Of a DNA stretch of 64,000 nt, positions 1 through 8,175 are shown in pieces (position 1 is the first letter of the stretch; every line of letters starts with the position of its first letter). This DNA is from Caldilineaceae bacterium. GTDB taxonomy: Bacteria; Chloroflexota; Anaerolineae; Caldilineales; Caldilineaceae. The stretch covers positions 1 to 64,000 of the forward strand of contig JALHQH010000045.1 in assembly GCA_022842065.1 (NCBI GenBank), read 5' to 3'. Position numbers and translations under genes: made by a program. The notes under the pieces were generated by a model that was given only the letters and a program-made list of their open reading frames with translations, was not told the origin of the DNA and ran no database searches.

Positions 1-122
1 GGGCGGTGCCGTGGGGGGGCCCCCCCCCCCCCCCCCACGACTCTACTGTGGGTCTATTTAGGCCGTCGTGTACTAGTTATCAGCATCTTACCCAACCAAG
101 GCATTGCACTTTGCCCTTCAAT
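1..122. other. Homopolymer-rich left edge, no gene
   Basis: Seven G are followed by 17 consecutive C (20-36) at the very start. The following 85 bases hold no gene. A short stretch near 53-75 (tatttaggccg...gtacta) recurs at about 56670-56690, so it is probably the end of a dispersed repeat. The homopolymer at base 1 may be a sequencing or assembly edge effect. Confidence 0.6.
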
Positions 123-962
123 TTATAACCGCCAAAGCACCACCGCATTCTCGCCCAGTATCTTGGCCTGCGCACGCGCCGACAAAAAGGGCAACCCCTC
201 TTGGATCAGTCTGAGCTCCTCGGCCAGGGGCGGCCATTTGTGTTTGACCCGATGATGCCCCGGATAACCTGTGCCCCACAGCGTGCGCTCGACGCCAAAG
301 GCATGTAGCAGCCTTTCGATAAAAGGATGGACATCCCCATAGGGAAACCCTTGCTGCGAACGTCCATGGACATCGGACAGTTTGAAGTAGATGTTGTCAA
401 AACGCGCCAGGTCGAGAATGGGCTGAAAGGCGGCAGGCGGCTCGTTGACCTGTGGATAACCCATATGATCGATGATCAGACGCAGGTGGGGATAGCGCTG
501 GGCGATCACTGCGATCTGTCCCGCTTGGGCGGCAAAGGTGTGAAATTGAATCACCACGTCGAGCGCGGCGATTTCCTCCCATAGCGCTTCATTTTGCGCG
601 GTGAGGAGAATCTGTTCGTCGGGGTAATACATGGGGTGAAAACGAAAACCGGCCAACCCGCGCTCCTTCACCCAGTAGCGCGCTTGGGCTGCGTTCTCCG
701 GATTTTGGGGATCGATCAGCCCGTGACCGATAAACCGATCCGGGTAGCGGGCAACTGAGTCGGCAATATAACCGTTGTCCCAGGTGGACCAGCTGGTCTG
801 CACCAGCACGGCGCGGTCAACCCCGTTGGCATCCAGATCAGCCAACAATTGCTCAGCCGTGCCCGGTTCATCGGGCAGCGACTTCCAGCCCGGCGCGGTT
901 GGGCCAATCGGGTAGCGGGGCGGGTCAATCTCCCAAATATGGACATGGGTATCGATGATCAT
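123..962 (-). CDS. Amidohydrolase family (amidohydrolase 2) metal-dependent hydrolase
   Basis: This 279-residue protein opens with IIDTHVHIW, the HxH metal-binding motif that begins the TIM-barrel amidohydrolase-2 family (PF04909). Later His-containing strands follow the family layout: a VIQFHTF segment near residue 140 and an LRLIIDHMGYP segment near residue 165. Such proteins hydrolyse or decarboxylate small cyclic compounds such as lactones and dicarboxylates; the substrate cannot be told from sequence. Length is typical. The start ATG at 962 is preceded by aggagag, a good ribosome binding site. It is the most downstream gene of the leftward group and is separated from the transporter at 1182 by a long inverted repeat, so it is probably transcribed alone. 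Confidence 0.85.
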   Translation of the reverse strand: MIIDTHVHIWEIDPPRYPIGPTAPGWKSLPDEPGTAEQLLADLDANGVDRAVLVQTSWSTWDNGYIADSVARYPDRFIGHGLIDPQNPENAAQARYWVKERGLAGFRFHPMYYPDEQILLTAQNEALWEEIAALDVVIQFHTFAAQAGQIAVIAQRYPHLRLIIDHMGYPQVNEPPAAFQPILDLARFDNIYFKLSDVHGRSQQGFPYGDVHPFIERLLHAFGVERTLWGTGYPGHHRVKHKWPPLAEELRLIQEGLPFLSARAQAKILGENAVVLWRL

Positions 963-1041
963 GGGACTCTCCTTTGATTTGACGACGGACTATGGACGAC
1001 CGCTGACCGACGACTGGCGCGCCCAGTGGGCACCCGCCACT

Positions 1042-1157
1042 CAATGTCATTAAGTTAAGTGTTTTCGTGTCAACAGTAGGCAGTGTTCAGTACACAGTGG
1101 CCAGTGGACGGTCAGACTGATCACTGTCTACTGGCCACTGTTAACTTAATGACATTG
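1042..1157. repeat. Long imperfect palindrome with 17-bp perfect ends
   Basis: The outer arms 1042-1058 and 1141-1157 are perfect reverse complements (caatgtcattaagttaa). A second pair, 1094-1105 and 1130-1141 (acagtggccagt), sits inside. The unit could form a hairpin between two leftward genes. It may be a small non-autonomous element or a terminator for the EamA gene. Confidence 0.7.
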
Positions 1158-1181
1158 ACTGACCACTGTCCACTATATGGC

Positions 1182-2105
1182 TCAAGCCGGGCGCACTTTG
1201 CTGCGGCGCGCGGCAAGGGCCGTGCTGCCGAGGATGAGTGCCCCGCCCAGCCATTGGACGATGCTCAGGCGCTCGCCCAGAAAGATGACGGAGAGCACGA
1301 TAATCAGCAGCGTTTGCAGTGGCCAGAGCATGGCGATCTGACCGCTGCCAATGCGGGCGATTGCGCCAAAGAGTGCCAGCCGGGCAAACCAGGTGCTGAC
1401 CACCGCCAGGACAATAATCACTGTCCAGCCGGTTGGCCCCGGATCATGCCAGGCCACATCCTGAATCCCCCACCAAGTGGCGATCACGACGGTCATCACA
1501 CTGCTTAGATAGAAGGCCACGGTGTGTGTGCTATAGCTGCTCAGCCACCACTGGATGAAGACGAGTTGTGTACCATAGAAGAGGAGCGAGAGCAGCAGCA
1601 AGAGTAAACCCATCGGTGCCACTGTCCCACCCGGCCCCACCAGCAAATAGATGCCGCCGATGGCCAAGGCCAACCGCACCAATTGTTGTCTGGTCAGCCG
1701 TTCCCCGCCCAGGGCCAAGAGCAGCAAGACGACCAGCGGCTGGGTCGATTTGATCATCGCCGACATGGAGGCATCGACATAGGCCAGGGCGCTGAAGAAA
1801 CAGCAGATCTCCACCCCCGCCACCAGCCCCACGCCGACAATGCGCCAGAAGCCCTGGCGTGCAATCCGAAAGTGCTGCGGCTGGGTAAAGGCCAGCGTCA
1901 CCCCCATCAAGCCGACGGCAATCAAAAGGCGCAGCAGCAACAGCGTGATTGGGTCCACCCCGGCCACAATAATGCCGCGCGACATGGGCGTGACAATACT
2001 GCTGGCCACGGTTGACGCCAACGCCAGCACCCAGCCATACCAGGCTGCTCCCTGCCATCGTTGTGCGCGCGACAGTGGTTTTGAGACTTCAAGTGATGGG
2101 GTCAT
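1182..2105 (-). CDS. EamA/DMT-family transporter
   Basis: The 307-residue product is very hydrophobic, with about ten membrane segments arranged as two EamA repeats, as in RhaT/YdcZ-like drug/metabolite carriers. Typical signals are the first-repeat end around residues 95-130 (FFSALAYVDASMSAMIKSTQPLVV) and the second-repeat closing segment GQIAMLWPLQTLLIIVLSVIFLGERLS near residue 265, which carries the GE(R/K) motif. It is an inner-membrane exporter or importer of unknown small molecules. A second EamA protein lies at 28626-29588. Length is normal and the protein looks intact. Confidence 0.85.
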   Translation of the reverse strand: MTPSLEVSKPLSRAQRWQGAAWYGWVLALASTVASSIVTPMSRGIIVAGVDPITLLLLRLLIAVGLMGVTLAFTQPQHFRIARQGFWRIVGVGLVAGVEICCFFSALAYVDASMSAMIKSTQPLVVLLLLALGGERLTRQQLVRLALAIGGIYLLVGPGGTVAPMGLLLLLLSLLFYGTQLVFIQWWLSSYSTHTVAFYLSSVMTVVIATWWGIQDVAWHDPGPTGWTVIIVLAVVSTWFARLALFGAIARIGSGQIAMLWPLQTLLIIVLSVIFLGERLSIVQWLGGALILGSTALAARRSKVRPA

Positions 2106-2148
2106 GGGTCAGTTGGTCATTCATCGTGTCATCGTGTCATCGCTTCGA

Positions 2149-2562
2149 CTAAATGGCCGCAAACACAATATCCTGCGCCCCCTGCCAGAGAACCAGGCGA
2201 CCGAGATCCGCAAAGTGTTCCTGGCCTTCGACGACAGTGAGAAAGTGGTTACCAGCCAGTTGGCCCATTTTGCTGGCAAAACAGGCGCTGCCATAAGGAA
2301 AAAGAATTTCGGTTTCGCTATAACCACCGGGGTAGAAGAGGATATCGCCGCGTGAGGGATGGCTGGTATGATTCTCAAAGCCGACTTCCAGCTTAAAATC
2401 ACCCAGCGGAATCCACGCCGCTTCGCCACTCCAGCGGGCGTGGATAATCTTATTGCGAAAGGGCAGGATCTGGGTAAAGGCGGCGCAGGTTAATGGCGCA
2501 GCCCCTTCTTCCAAGCGCGCCGTAAAGGTGTAGGGACCGGCGGTAATGCGTAGGTGACTCAT
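2149..2562 (-). CDS. DUF3830 family protein (cyclophilin-like fold)
   Basis: The protein has 137 residues when started at the ATG at 2562. That ATG is preceded by GGAG with a 6-base spacing; a GTG twelve bases further out would place this binding site inside the gene. The sequence (LRITAGPYTFTARL, HARWSGEAAWIPLGD, ENHTSHPSRGDILFYPGG, FASKMGQLAGNHF) matches my memory of DUF3830, a small beta-barrel family resembling cyclophilins. That family is often found beside amidases, amidohydrolases or transporters of nitrogen compounds. Its biochemical role is not established. The EamA transporter and amidohydrolase downstream run in the same direction, but inverted repeats separate the genes. Confidence 0.75.
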   Translation of the reverse strand: MSHLRITAGPYTFTARLEEGAAPLTCAAFTQILPFRNKIIHARWSGEAAWIPLGDFKLEVGFENHTSHPSRGDILFYPGGYSETEILFPYGSACFASKMGQLAGNHFLTVVEGQEHFADLGRLVLWQGAQDIVFAAI

Positions 2563-2956
2563 GTAAAACTCCACAGCTGCTGTTCAAGGTTAAATTTCAT
2601 CACGAACACTTCGGTTGTACATCATAACCGCGTTTCATCGCAACTTAGCCCATGCGCCGCGTCCATAATCAGCCGAGGGTTTTAACCCTCGGCTACCATC
2701 TGCCGTCACTCCGTGACTGATCGGTGTCGCGGCCAAGGTGCTCATTTCATTCTGCACCCAGTAGGCCCAATGATGGGTATCGCGGCCAAAGGGCCTCTGT
2801 CATTCCGAACCGGCTTTTTGGTGAGGAATCTCCATCTCGCCAGACAGAGATGGAGATGGAGATTCCTCGGCGGCAGGGCATTACTTATCTCACAAAACAC
2901 TACTTTACCTATCTATCGATCTACCGATCTACCGATTTACCGATCTACTCCTCCCC
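2563..2956. repeat. Gene-free stretch with two hairpins and an octamer array
   Basis: There is no gene here. A 24-base palindrome lies at 2671-2694 (agccgagggtt/aaccctcggct). A hairpin with 16-bp arms lies at 2823-2838 and 2853-2868. A run of roughly 8-bp units resembling CTACCGAT occupies 2905-2949 just past the SDR stop codon. The octamers belong to the family also seen at 3744-3839 and 9918-10027. Confidence 0.7.
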
Positions 2957-3709
2957 CTACCGCGTAAACAGATTGCGCCGCATATAATCAGCCTCATCCG
3001 ATGCCAAATAGGCCAGCAGCCGCGCCACGCCCATCGGATCGCCCAGTCCGGCGGCTTCGATCATGACTTCGGCATCGCGCCCCTCTCGTTCCGCCTGCGC
3101 TTCGATCACACCCCGTTTCATCTCGGTGTTGAGGCTACCGGGGCAGATCACGTTGACGCGAATGCCACGGTTGGCCAGGTGGCCGGCAAGCACCATCCCC
3201 ATGCCGTTGACCGCGCCCTTGCTGGTGCCATAAGCAATCGACGAACTACCGCCGATCACCCCGGCGCCCGACGCAATCAGGAGCATCACGCCTTTGGGCG
3301 CAGCGGCGAGCAAGGGGGTGGCATACTTGGTGCAGAGAAAGGTGCCTTTGACATTGATATCCATTACCCGTTCAAAGACCTCCAGCGGGAACTCTTCGGG
3401 CTGGAGATATTGCCCCTGGAGAATGCCCGCGGCGTTGATCAACACATCCAACCCACCGTGGCTCGCCTGCACCTGGGCAAAGAGCGCTTCGACCTGCTCG
3501 GCGCTGCGCACATCGACCTGGTGAAAAACCGCATCACCGCCATTTTGACGGATGGTCGCCGCCCAATCTGCCCCTGTCGCCTTGATGTCGGCGATGACGA
3601 CCCGCGCCCCCCGTTCGGCACAGAGTTGCGCCGTCGCCCCGCCAATGCCCTGCGCGCCGCCGGTAATTAAAATTGTTTTGCCGCGGATATCCGCAACTGG
3701 TGTACTCAT
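2957..3709 (-). CDS. Short-chain dehydrogenase/reductase (SDR)
   Basis: This classical SDR has about 250 residues from the Met at 3709. The cofactor glycine motif TGGAQGIG is at the N-terminus, NAAG follows at mid-protein, and the catalytic YxxxK appears as YGTSK after an IASGAG strand. An upstream in-frame ATG at 3781 would add a 24-residue leader encoded largely by the octamer repeat array, so the internal Met preceding STPVADIRGKT is preferred. The C-terminus (DEADYMRRNLFTR) lacks the usual closing GG motif. It is an NAD(P)-dependent alcohol/ketone oxidoreductase of unknown substrate. Confidence 0.85.
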   Translation of the reverse strand: MSTPVADIRGKTILITGGAQGIGGATAQLCAERGARVVIADIKATGADWAATIRQNGGDAVFHQVDVRSAEQVEALFAQVQASHGGLDVLINAAGILQGQYLQPEEFPLEVFERVMDINVKGTFLCTKYATPLLAAAPKGVMLLIASGAGVIGGSSSIAYGTSKGAVNGMGMVLAGHLANRGIRVNVICPGSLNTEMKRGVIEAQAEREGRDAEVMIEAAGLGDPMGVARLLAYLASDEADYMRRNLFTR

Positions 3710-3743
3710 TTGGTTTATCCCGTTTCGTTTTGTGGGGAGAAGG

Positions 3744-3839
3744 GTAAATCGGTAAATCGGTAAATCGGTAAATCGGTACATCTGTCACATTCTCTACTGA
3801 TTTACCGATTTACTTATCTACCGATCTACCGATTTACTG
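3744..3839. repeat. Octamer array (GTAAATCG)n / (CGATTTAC)n forming a long hairpin
   Basis: Four to five direct copies of an 8-bp unit (gtaaatcg) at 3744-3780 are followed, after a 20-base spacer, by the reverse-complement unit repeated at 3800-3839. The two halves can pair into a long stem. The array runs into the 5' side of the SDR gene, where it encodes a spurious N-terminal extension. Confidence 0.85.
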
Positions 3840-3848
3840 TTCTACCAA

Positions 3849-3896
3849 TAAAAAAGCTACCCGTCACTGGCTATCGCACCAGGTGACCGGTAGCTC
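3849..3896 (-). terminator. Rho-independent terminator for the hemG-pucC transcript
   Basis: Read on the minus strand this is AGCTACC-G-GTCAC-C-TGG, an 8-base loop, the complementary arm and then a run of T. It lies about 80 bases after the PucC-family stop codon. The pairing has two mismatched or bulged positions but a strong GC core. Confidence 0.75.
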
Positions 3897-3977
3897 TCAT
3901 TATAACAAGCGCCGTGTCCTCCGCGCTAACGCGTTTTTTGCGGCAGTTATGCTTCTTCGTGTCTCTTCGTGGATCGG

Positions 3978-5288
3978 TTAGGCAGCCGCATTCTCCAGAA
4001 GCTGCTGCTCTTCTTGGCGCGCAGCGGAGGCTTCGATGCGCAGGCGGAAGGAGAGGGTGAGGGCAATCAACAACATGATCACTTCCAGCGCAAAAACCGT
4101 GGTATATCCCCAAAACGGCGCACCCGTCAACCATTGCAAGAGGCCAACCACGCTGCCGCCCATAATGCTGCCCGCGGCGCGGCCCAACAGGTTGGCCATG
4201 CCCCACACCCCCATGAGTAACCCCGCACGCAAGGTGGTAGTGAAGTGGGCTAAGCCGGTCAACATGCCGGCCCCGGCGATCCCCGTGCCGATGCCCATGA
4301 CAAAAACAAAAGAGCGAAAGAAGTTGACATTGCCCTGCAACCCCACCCAAATCACTCCGCCAAAGACCAGCGCGCTGGCGATCAGGCCGATGCGCAGGAG
4401 GATGAGAAAGTGCAGATAGCGTAGGAGCAGCGTGCCACTCAGCAACATCGCGATCAGCACGCCCACGCCCCAATAGGCAGTGAGCCGCGTCGTCTCACTG
4501 GGCGACATGCCCAGCACGAGCGCGCCATAGGGTTCGAGCAGCACATCCTGCGCCAGGGTGCCGATAAATGCGAAGAGAATCAGCACAAAAAAGGTACGCA
4601 CCTGGGGATCGGCGAGCACCAGCGCGCGTAAGGCCTGGCGAAAGGAGAGTGACCGCGCTTGGGCCACTGCACCGGCATTACGCACCTCCTGGCCAGGGGC
4701 AGCGAGCAGAGTCAGGCCAAAGACTACGGTCATCGTAACCAGCGCAATCGTCGTCAGCCGTGCTGGATCAAAGTCGCGCAAGGCGGCACCCAATGCACCG
4801 GCGCCCATCACACTGCCGACTATCGTCACTACTTCAAAGAGGGTCATTGCCCGTGGCCGCGCTGCGCCGGTGAAACGTTCGGCCAGCAGGGCCTCATAGG
4901 AGTTATGGGCCAGGTTGCGCCCTAGCCCGTAGAGCACAAAGGCGAACATCACCCCTACTGTCAGCAACGTGTTGGTGGCCGCATCGTTCACGGCGAGGAT
5001 CACCGCCAGCACCACGGCGACTGCGGCCAGTGCCGTGCCAATCACCATGTACGGCTCGCGCCGCCGCCCGAGCAGGGGAAAACCATCAGAACGATAGCCC
5101 ATCCAGACGCGCAAGGGGGAGACCAGTTGGGGCATGGCAAAGAGCAGCCCCACAAAGGCAATCGAAAAACCCAACTCGGCCACCATCAGCCGGTTGAGTG
5201 CCCCACCGACCAGCGCGCCGGTAATGCCATAGCTGAACGGATAACCGGCCAGCCGGATCAGGTTGAGGAGCCGCAACACCGTTTTCAT
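3978..5288 (-). CDS. PucC/BCD-family MFS transporter
   Basis: The product is a 436-residue, roughly 12-helix membrane protein. The motif GYRSDGFPLLGRRREPYMVIG and the later AHNSYEALLAERF are what I recall from the PucC / bacteriochlorophyll-delivery (BCD) branch of the major facilitator superfamily. The start at 5288 has GGAG six bases upstream; longer in-frame starts would translate the triple-hairpin repeat at 5303-5389. It follows protoporphyrinogen oxidase in the same direction with about 100 bases between, and a terminator follows. In phototrophs the family helps assemble light-harvesting complexes. With heme genes and no visible photosynthesis genes, a porphyrin or heme-related transport role is an inference. 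Confidence 0.8.
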   Translation of the reverse strand: MKTVLRLLNLIRLAGYPFSYGITGALVGGALNRLMVAELGFSIAFVGLLFAMPQLVSPLRVWMGYRSDGFPLLGRRREPYMVIGTALAAVAVVLAVILAVNDAATNTLLTVGVMFAFVLYGLGRNLAHNSYEALLAERFTGAARPRAMTLFEVVTIVGSVMGAGALGAALRDFDPARLTTIALVTMTVVFGLTLLAAPGQEVRNAGAVAQARSLSFRQALRALVLADPQVRTFFVLILFAFIGTLAQDVLLEPYGALVLGMSPSETTRLTAYWGVGVLIAMLLSGTLLLRYLHFLILLRIGLIASALVFGGVIWVGLQGNVNFFRSFVFVMGIGTGIAGAGMLTGLAHFTTTLRAGLLMGVWGMANLLGRAAGSIMGGSVVGLLQWLTGAPFWGYTTVFALEVIMLLIALTLSFRLRIEASAARQEEQQLLENAAA

Positions 5289-5302
5289 AAAAGTCTCCAT
5301 CG

Positions 5303-5389
5303 TTGCTCGCTCCGCCGCTCTGCGGCGGAGTGTCGCTGGGACGCTCTGCGTCCCAGTGGCATGCCCACGCTGAGCGTGGGCACGAGCAA
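5303..5389. repeat. Cloverleaf-like repeat: three 9-bp hairpins inside a closing stem
   Basis: Three consecutive perfect hairpins have 9-bp arms and 3-base loops: 5310-5330 (ctccgccgc/gcggcggag), 5336-5356 (ctgggacgc/gcgtcccag) and 5362-5382 (tgcccacgc/gcgtgggca). They are enclosed by 7-bp arms ttgctcg (5303-5309) and cgagcaa (5383-5389). The segment separates protoporphyrinogen oxidase from the PucC-family gene. It resembles REP-like dispersed repeats of other bacteria and would form a compact four-way junction in RNA. Confidence 0.85.
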
Positions 5390-5395
5390 GCAAAC

Positions 5396-6892
5396 TTATC
5401 GGATAACCGTCGCCTTTGGGGCTGGTGAAGCTTTGAGCAGCTGTCCCAATTCGTTGGCCGCAACAACACCCTGACGGGCACAATCGGGGGCACCGATACC
5501 GCGGTACGAGTTGCCGGCCAGGGTAATCGTCGGCGGCAGCGCCGCTTCGATGCGATCGACCAGTTGCAGATGGCCCACATCGGCCTGGGGGAAGCCATGC
5601 GGCCAGCGGAAGATGCGGTAGGCCAGTGGTTCTGCCGTGATCCCAACCAGGGCCGCCAATTCACTGCGCACCGTCGCCACCAACGCCTGATCATCCAGCG
5701 CCAGGGTTGACGGGGTGGCCCCGCCAAAGAAAACCCGCAACAGGGTATGACCAGGGGGGGCGCTGTTGGGCCGCCAGACAATCGCGTCGATCTTGCGCTG
5801 CAAGCGGCGGGGAATCATCAGGCTGTTAATCGCGTACTTGGTTTGTACGGCAGCATCAGGAAAAGCGAGGGCGACCGTGCCAATGCTGGCAAAGCGGATC
5901 TGCCCTAGCAACGTAGACGCTTCCGGCGCAATCGGCGCTAACATTGGTGCCGCGGCGCTAGCCGGTGCGGCCATGATAATGCCATCAGCTACCACTTGTG
6001 TGCCATCGTCCAAACGGGCGACATAGCGCCCATCAACCCGCGTCAACCCGATGACACGAGCATTGCAGCGTACCTGCCCGGTGAGCTTTTCTGCAAGCAC
6101 ATCGACCACTTCCTGCGCACCGTTGGCGAAGGTAAAGGAGCGGGGAATCTGCGGCGCACCGGCCTGCTTTTCGGCGCGGCGTTTGCGCATGGTGGCCAAC
6201 GTGCCGGCAATCAGACTGCCATGTTTTTCCAGATCGCGCATAACACCGGCGGTCGTCATAATACTCTGGCGGCTGGCATCACTGTTGTAAATGCCGGAGA
6301 GAATTGGTGAGATAAAGCGGTCACTCGCTTCCGGTCCCAGGCGGCGGCTGGCAAAGGCGGCAATCGTTTCATCGCCATCATCGCGGCGGGGTGGAATAAA
6401 GGGCTCGGCGATCAGGCGCAACTTGCCGCGCCAGGAGAGCAAAGGGGTGGTCAAAAATTGCAGGGGACCAAGCGGGACGCGCATGGGTTGGCCATCGTTG
6501 TAGACGGCTGCACCGCTGGGGCTGGTCGAGGCGGGTACGACCTGATCCGCCAAGCCTAAGGCTTGGGTCAATTGCCACAGCTCTGGCTTGCGCGTGATGA
6601 AGGATTCTGCACCCCCATCGACAACGTAACCGTCAAAGCGCTCGGACCAGATCATCCCACCCAGGCGCATACTTGCTTCCAAGAGGGTGTAGCCGATACC
6701 TTGTTGCTGTAACTGCCAGGCCGCACTCAAGCCGGCAATGCCACCACCGATAATCAACACATGGGGTTGGCCGCGCTGTGTTTTGCTTACTTCATCCCCA
6801 TTCCCAGCGAACTTGTGATCTGGGGCGGACGTACTAAAACGTTGATTGACGACTGGTGATACTTTGTGATCTACTTTGCCATTGTGTAACAT
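5396..6892 (-). CDS. hemG: Protoporphyrinogen (coproporphyrinogen) oxidase
   Basis: The protein has 498 residues. After a roughly 42-residue leader, an FAD dinucleotide-binding motif VLIIGGGIAGLSAAW is followed by LEASMRLGGMIWSE, and the C-terminus has AGNSYRGIGAPDCARQG, the second FAD contact typical of HemY-type oxygen-dependent oxidases. The enzyme removes six electrons from protoporphyrinogen IX (or coproporphyrinogen III) late in heme synthesis. It is divergent from ferrochelatase across a 200-base control region, which fits consecutive steps. The N-terminal leader is low in conserved residues, so the true start could be nearer the GGGIAGL motif. The symbol follows the common annotation habit; hemY is equally used. 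Confidence 0.9.
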   Translation of the reverse strand: MLHNGKVDHKVSPVVNQRFSTSAPDHKFAGNGDEVSKTQRGQPHVLIIGGGIAGLSAAWQLQQQGIGYTLLEASMRLGGMIWSERFDGYVVDGGAESFITRKPELWQLTQALGLADQVVPASTSPSGAAVYNDGQPMRVPLGPLQFLTTPLLSWRGKLRLIAEPFIPPRRDDGDETIAAFASRRLGPEASDRFISPILSGIYNSDASRQSIMTTAGVMRDLEKHGSLIAGTLATMRKRRAEKQAGAPQIPRSFTFANGAQEVVDVLAEKLTGQVRCNARVIGLTRVDGRYVARLDDGTQVVADGIIMAAPASAAAPMLAPIAPEASTLLGQIRFASIGTVALAFPDAAVQTKYAINSLMIPRRLQRKIDAIVWRPNSAPPGHTLLRVFFGGATPSTLALDDQALVATVRSELAALVGITAEPLAYRIFRWPHGFPQADVGHLQLVDRIEAALPPTITLAGNSYRGIGAPDCARQGVVAANELGQLLKASPAPKATVIR

Positions 6893-6965
6893 GATACCAT
6901 CTTAACCCCCCAAAGCGCCGCAGCGCCAACAAATTCCCGTGCCCAGTAATGGCTGATTTGGAATT

Positions 6966-6994
6966 TTGTTCATTATTTCACAATCATCTATAAT
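6966..6994 (+). promoter_or_regulatory. Candidate promoter for hemH-cobS
   Basis: A perfect TATAAT at 6989-6994 lies 17 bases after TTGTTC (6966-6971), in the 200-base divergent gap between hemG and hemH. The -35 match is weak, and the 5' leader to the ATG at 7093 would be about 90 bases. Confidence 0.45.
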
Positions 6995-7092
6995 TCTATG
7001 CGAATCTAAGGAAATCTACAATTTCTGATCCAGATAAATGGAATTATTCTTACGTCAAACCATTCTAACGCTTACTTCCGGTGACTCTGCTC

Positions 7093-8175
7093 ATGAACCC
7101 ATATGGCCGCACTCAATTTGATCACAATACAACGGTGCTGACTGGCGTGCTGCTAACCAATGTTGGCTCGCCGGCCGCACCTACCGCCGGCGCGGTGCGC
7201 CCCTATCTGCGCCAATTCCTCAGTGACCGCCGTGTCATTGAATACCCCCGCTGGTATTGGTTACCCATCCTCAACGCAGTGATCCTCAGCATCCGGCCGC
7301 GCCGTTCGGCCCGCCTTTACGCCAATGTCTGGACCGAGGATGGTTCGCCTCTGCTGAGCAATCTGCGCAAACAGGGGCAGGCGCTACAGCAACTCCTGGC
7401 CGAACGGACTGGCGTCCCGGTCCCGGTGGCCGTAGGCATGCGCTATGGCGCGCCATCAATGAGCGAAGCACTGCGCCAGCTTGATCAGCAAGGGGTGCGC
7501 CGCTTATTGGTCTTTCCGCTTTTCCCCCAATATTCGGCCACGACGACCGGCGCCTCGCTGGATGGGCTTTTTAATGAGTTGAAGAACTGGCGCTGGTTGC
7601 CCGAATTGCGTACGATCAACCACTATCACGATCACCCCGGCTATATTGAAGCGTTGGCACAGAGCGTCGAAACCCATTGGGCCACCCACGGGCGCGCCGA
7701 GCGGCTACTGCTCTCCTATCACGGCATCCCGCGCAGCTATTTTGATCAGGGCGATCCCTATTTCTGTGAATGTCAGAAGACGACGCGCCTGCTGGTTGAA
7801 CGGTTGGGCCTGGCTCCCGATGCCTATGCCATGTCCTTCCAATCACGCTTTGGCCCCGATGAATGGCTGAAACCCTACACCGATCACACCTTAGAAGAAT
7901 GGGGCCACGCTGGGATCCGCAGCGTGCAGACCCTCTGCCCCGGCTTTTCGGGGGACTGTTTAGAGACCACCGACGAGATTGGCCGTGAGGGCAAAGAGAC
8001 TTTCTTGGAGGCCGGCGGCGAACGCTATGAATATATCCCCGCGCTCAACGACCGGCCCGACCACATTGCCCTGCTCGCTGATCTGGTAGAAAATCATTTG
8101 CAAGGCTGGCCGTTGACCCAACCCCTGGCGGCCGACCCACATCGGCAACGCTTGCTGAGCACCCCGCGTGAGTAA
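7093..8175 (+). CDS. hemH: Ferrochelatase
   Basis: The protein has 360 residues from the ATG at 7093, which has GGTGA eight bases upstream; a GTG at 7081 would overlap that site. The active-site block LLSYHGIPRSYFDQGDPY places the metal-inserting histidine near residue 210. The conserved CPGFSGDCLETTDEI follows with its acidic residues. It inserts Fe(II) into protoporphyrin IX to make heme. It is divergent from protoporphyrinogen oxidase and overlaps the cobS start by 8 bases, suggesting one transcript for the two chelate-ring pathways. Length and motifs indicate an intact enzyme. Confidence 0.93.
   Translation: MNPYGRTQFDHNTTVLTGVLLTNVGSPAAPTAGAVRPYLRQFLSDRRVIEYPRWYWLPILNAVILSIRPRRSARLYANVWTEDGSPLLSNLRKQGQALQQLLAERTGVPVPVAVGMRYGAPSMSEALRQLDQQGVRRLLVFPLFPQYSATTTGASLDGLFNELKNWRWLPELRTINHYHDHPGYIEALAQSVETHWATHGRAERLLLSYHGIPRSYFDQGDPYFCECQKTTRLLVERLGLAPDAYAMSFQSRFGPDEWLKPYTDHTLEEWGHAGIRSVQTLCPGFSGDCLETTDEIGREGKETFLEAGGERYEYIPALNDRPDHIALLADLVENHLQGWPLTQPLAADPHRQRLLSTPRE

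Noticed and set aside
3744..3839. CRISPR-like tandem repeats (also 9918-10027 and others)
   Set aside because: The units are only 8-9 bp, contiguous without spacers, and answered by inverted copies. There are no cas genes.
5303..5389. tRNA-like cloverleaf
   Set aside because: All three arms have 3-base loops, and there is no acceptor end, anticodon or T-loop sequence. It fits a repeat element.
5289..5483. N-terminal extension of the PucC-family protein
   Set aside because: It would translate the cloverleaf repeat. The ATG at 5288 has a proper binding site and gives the family length.
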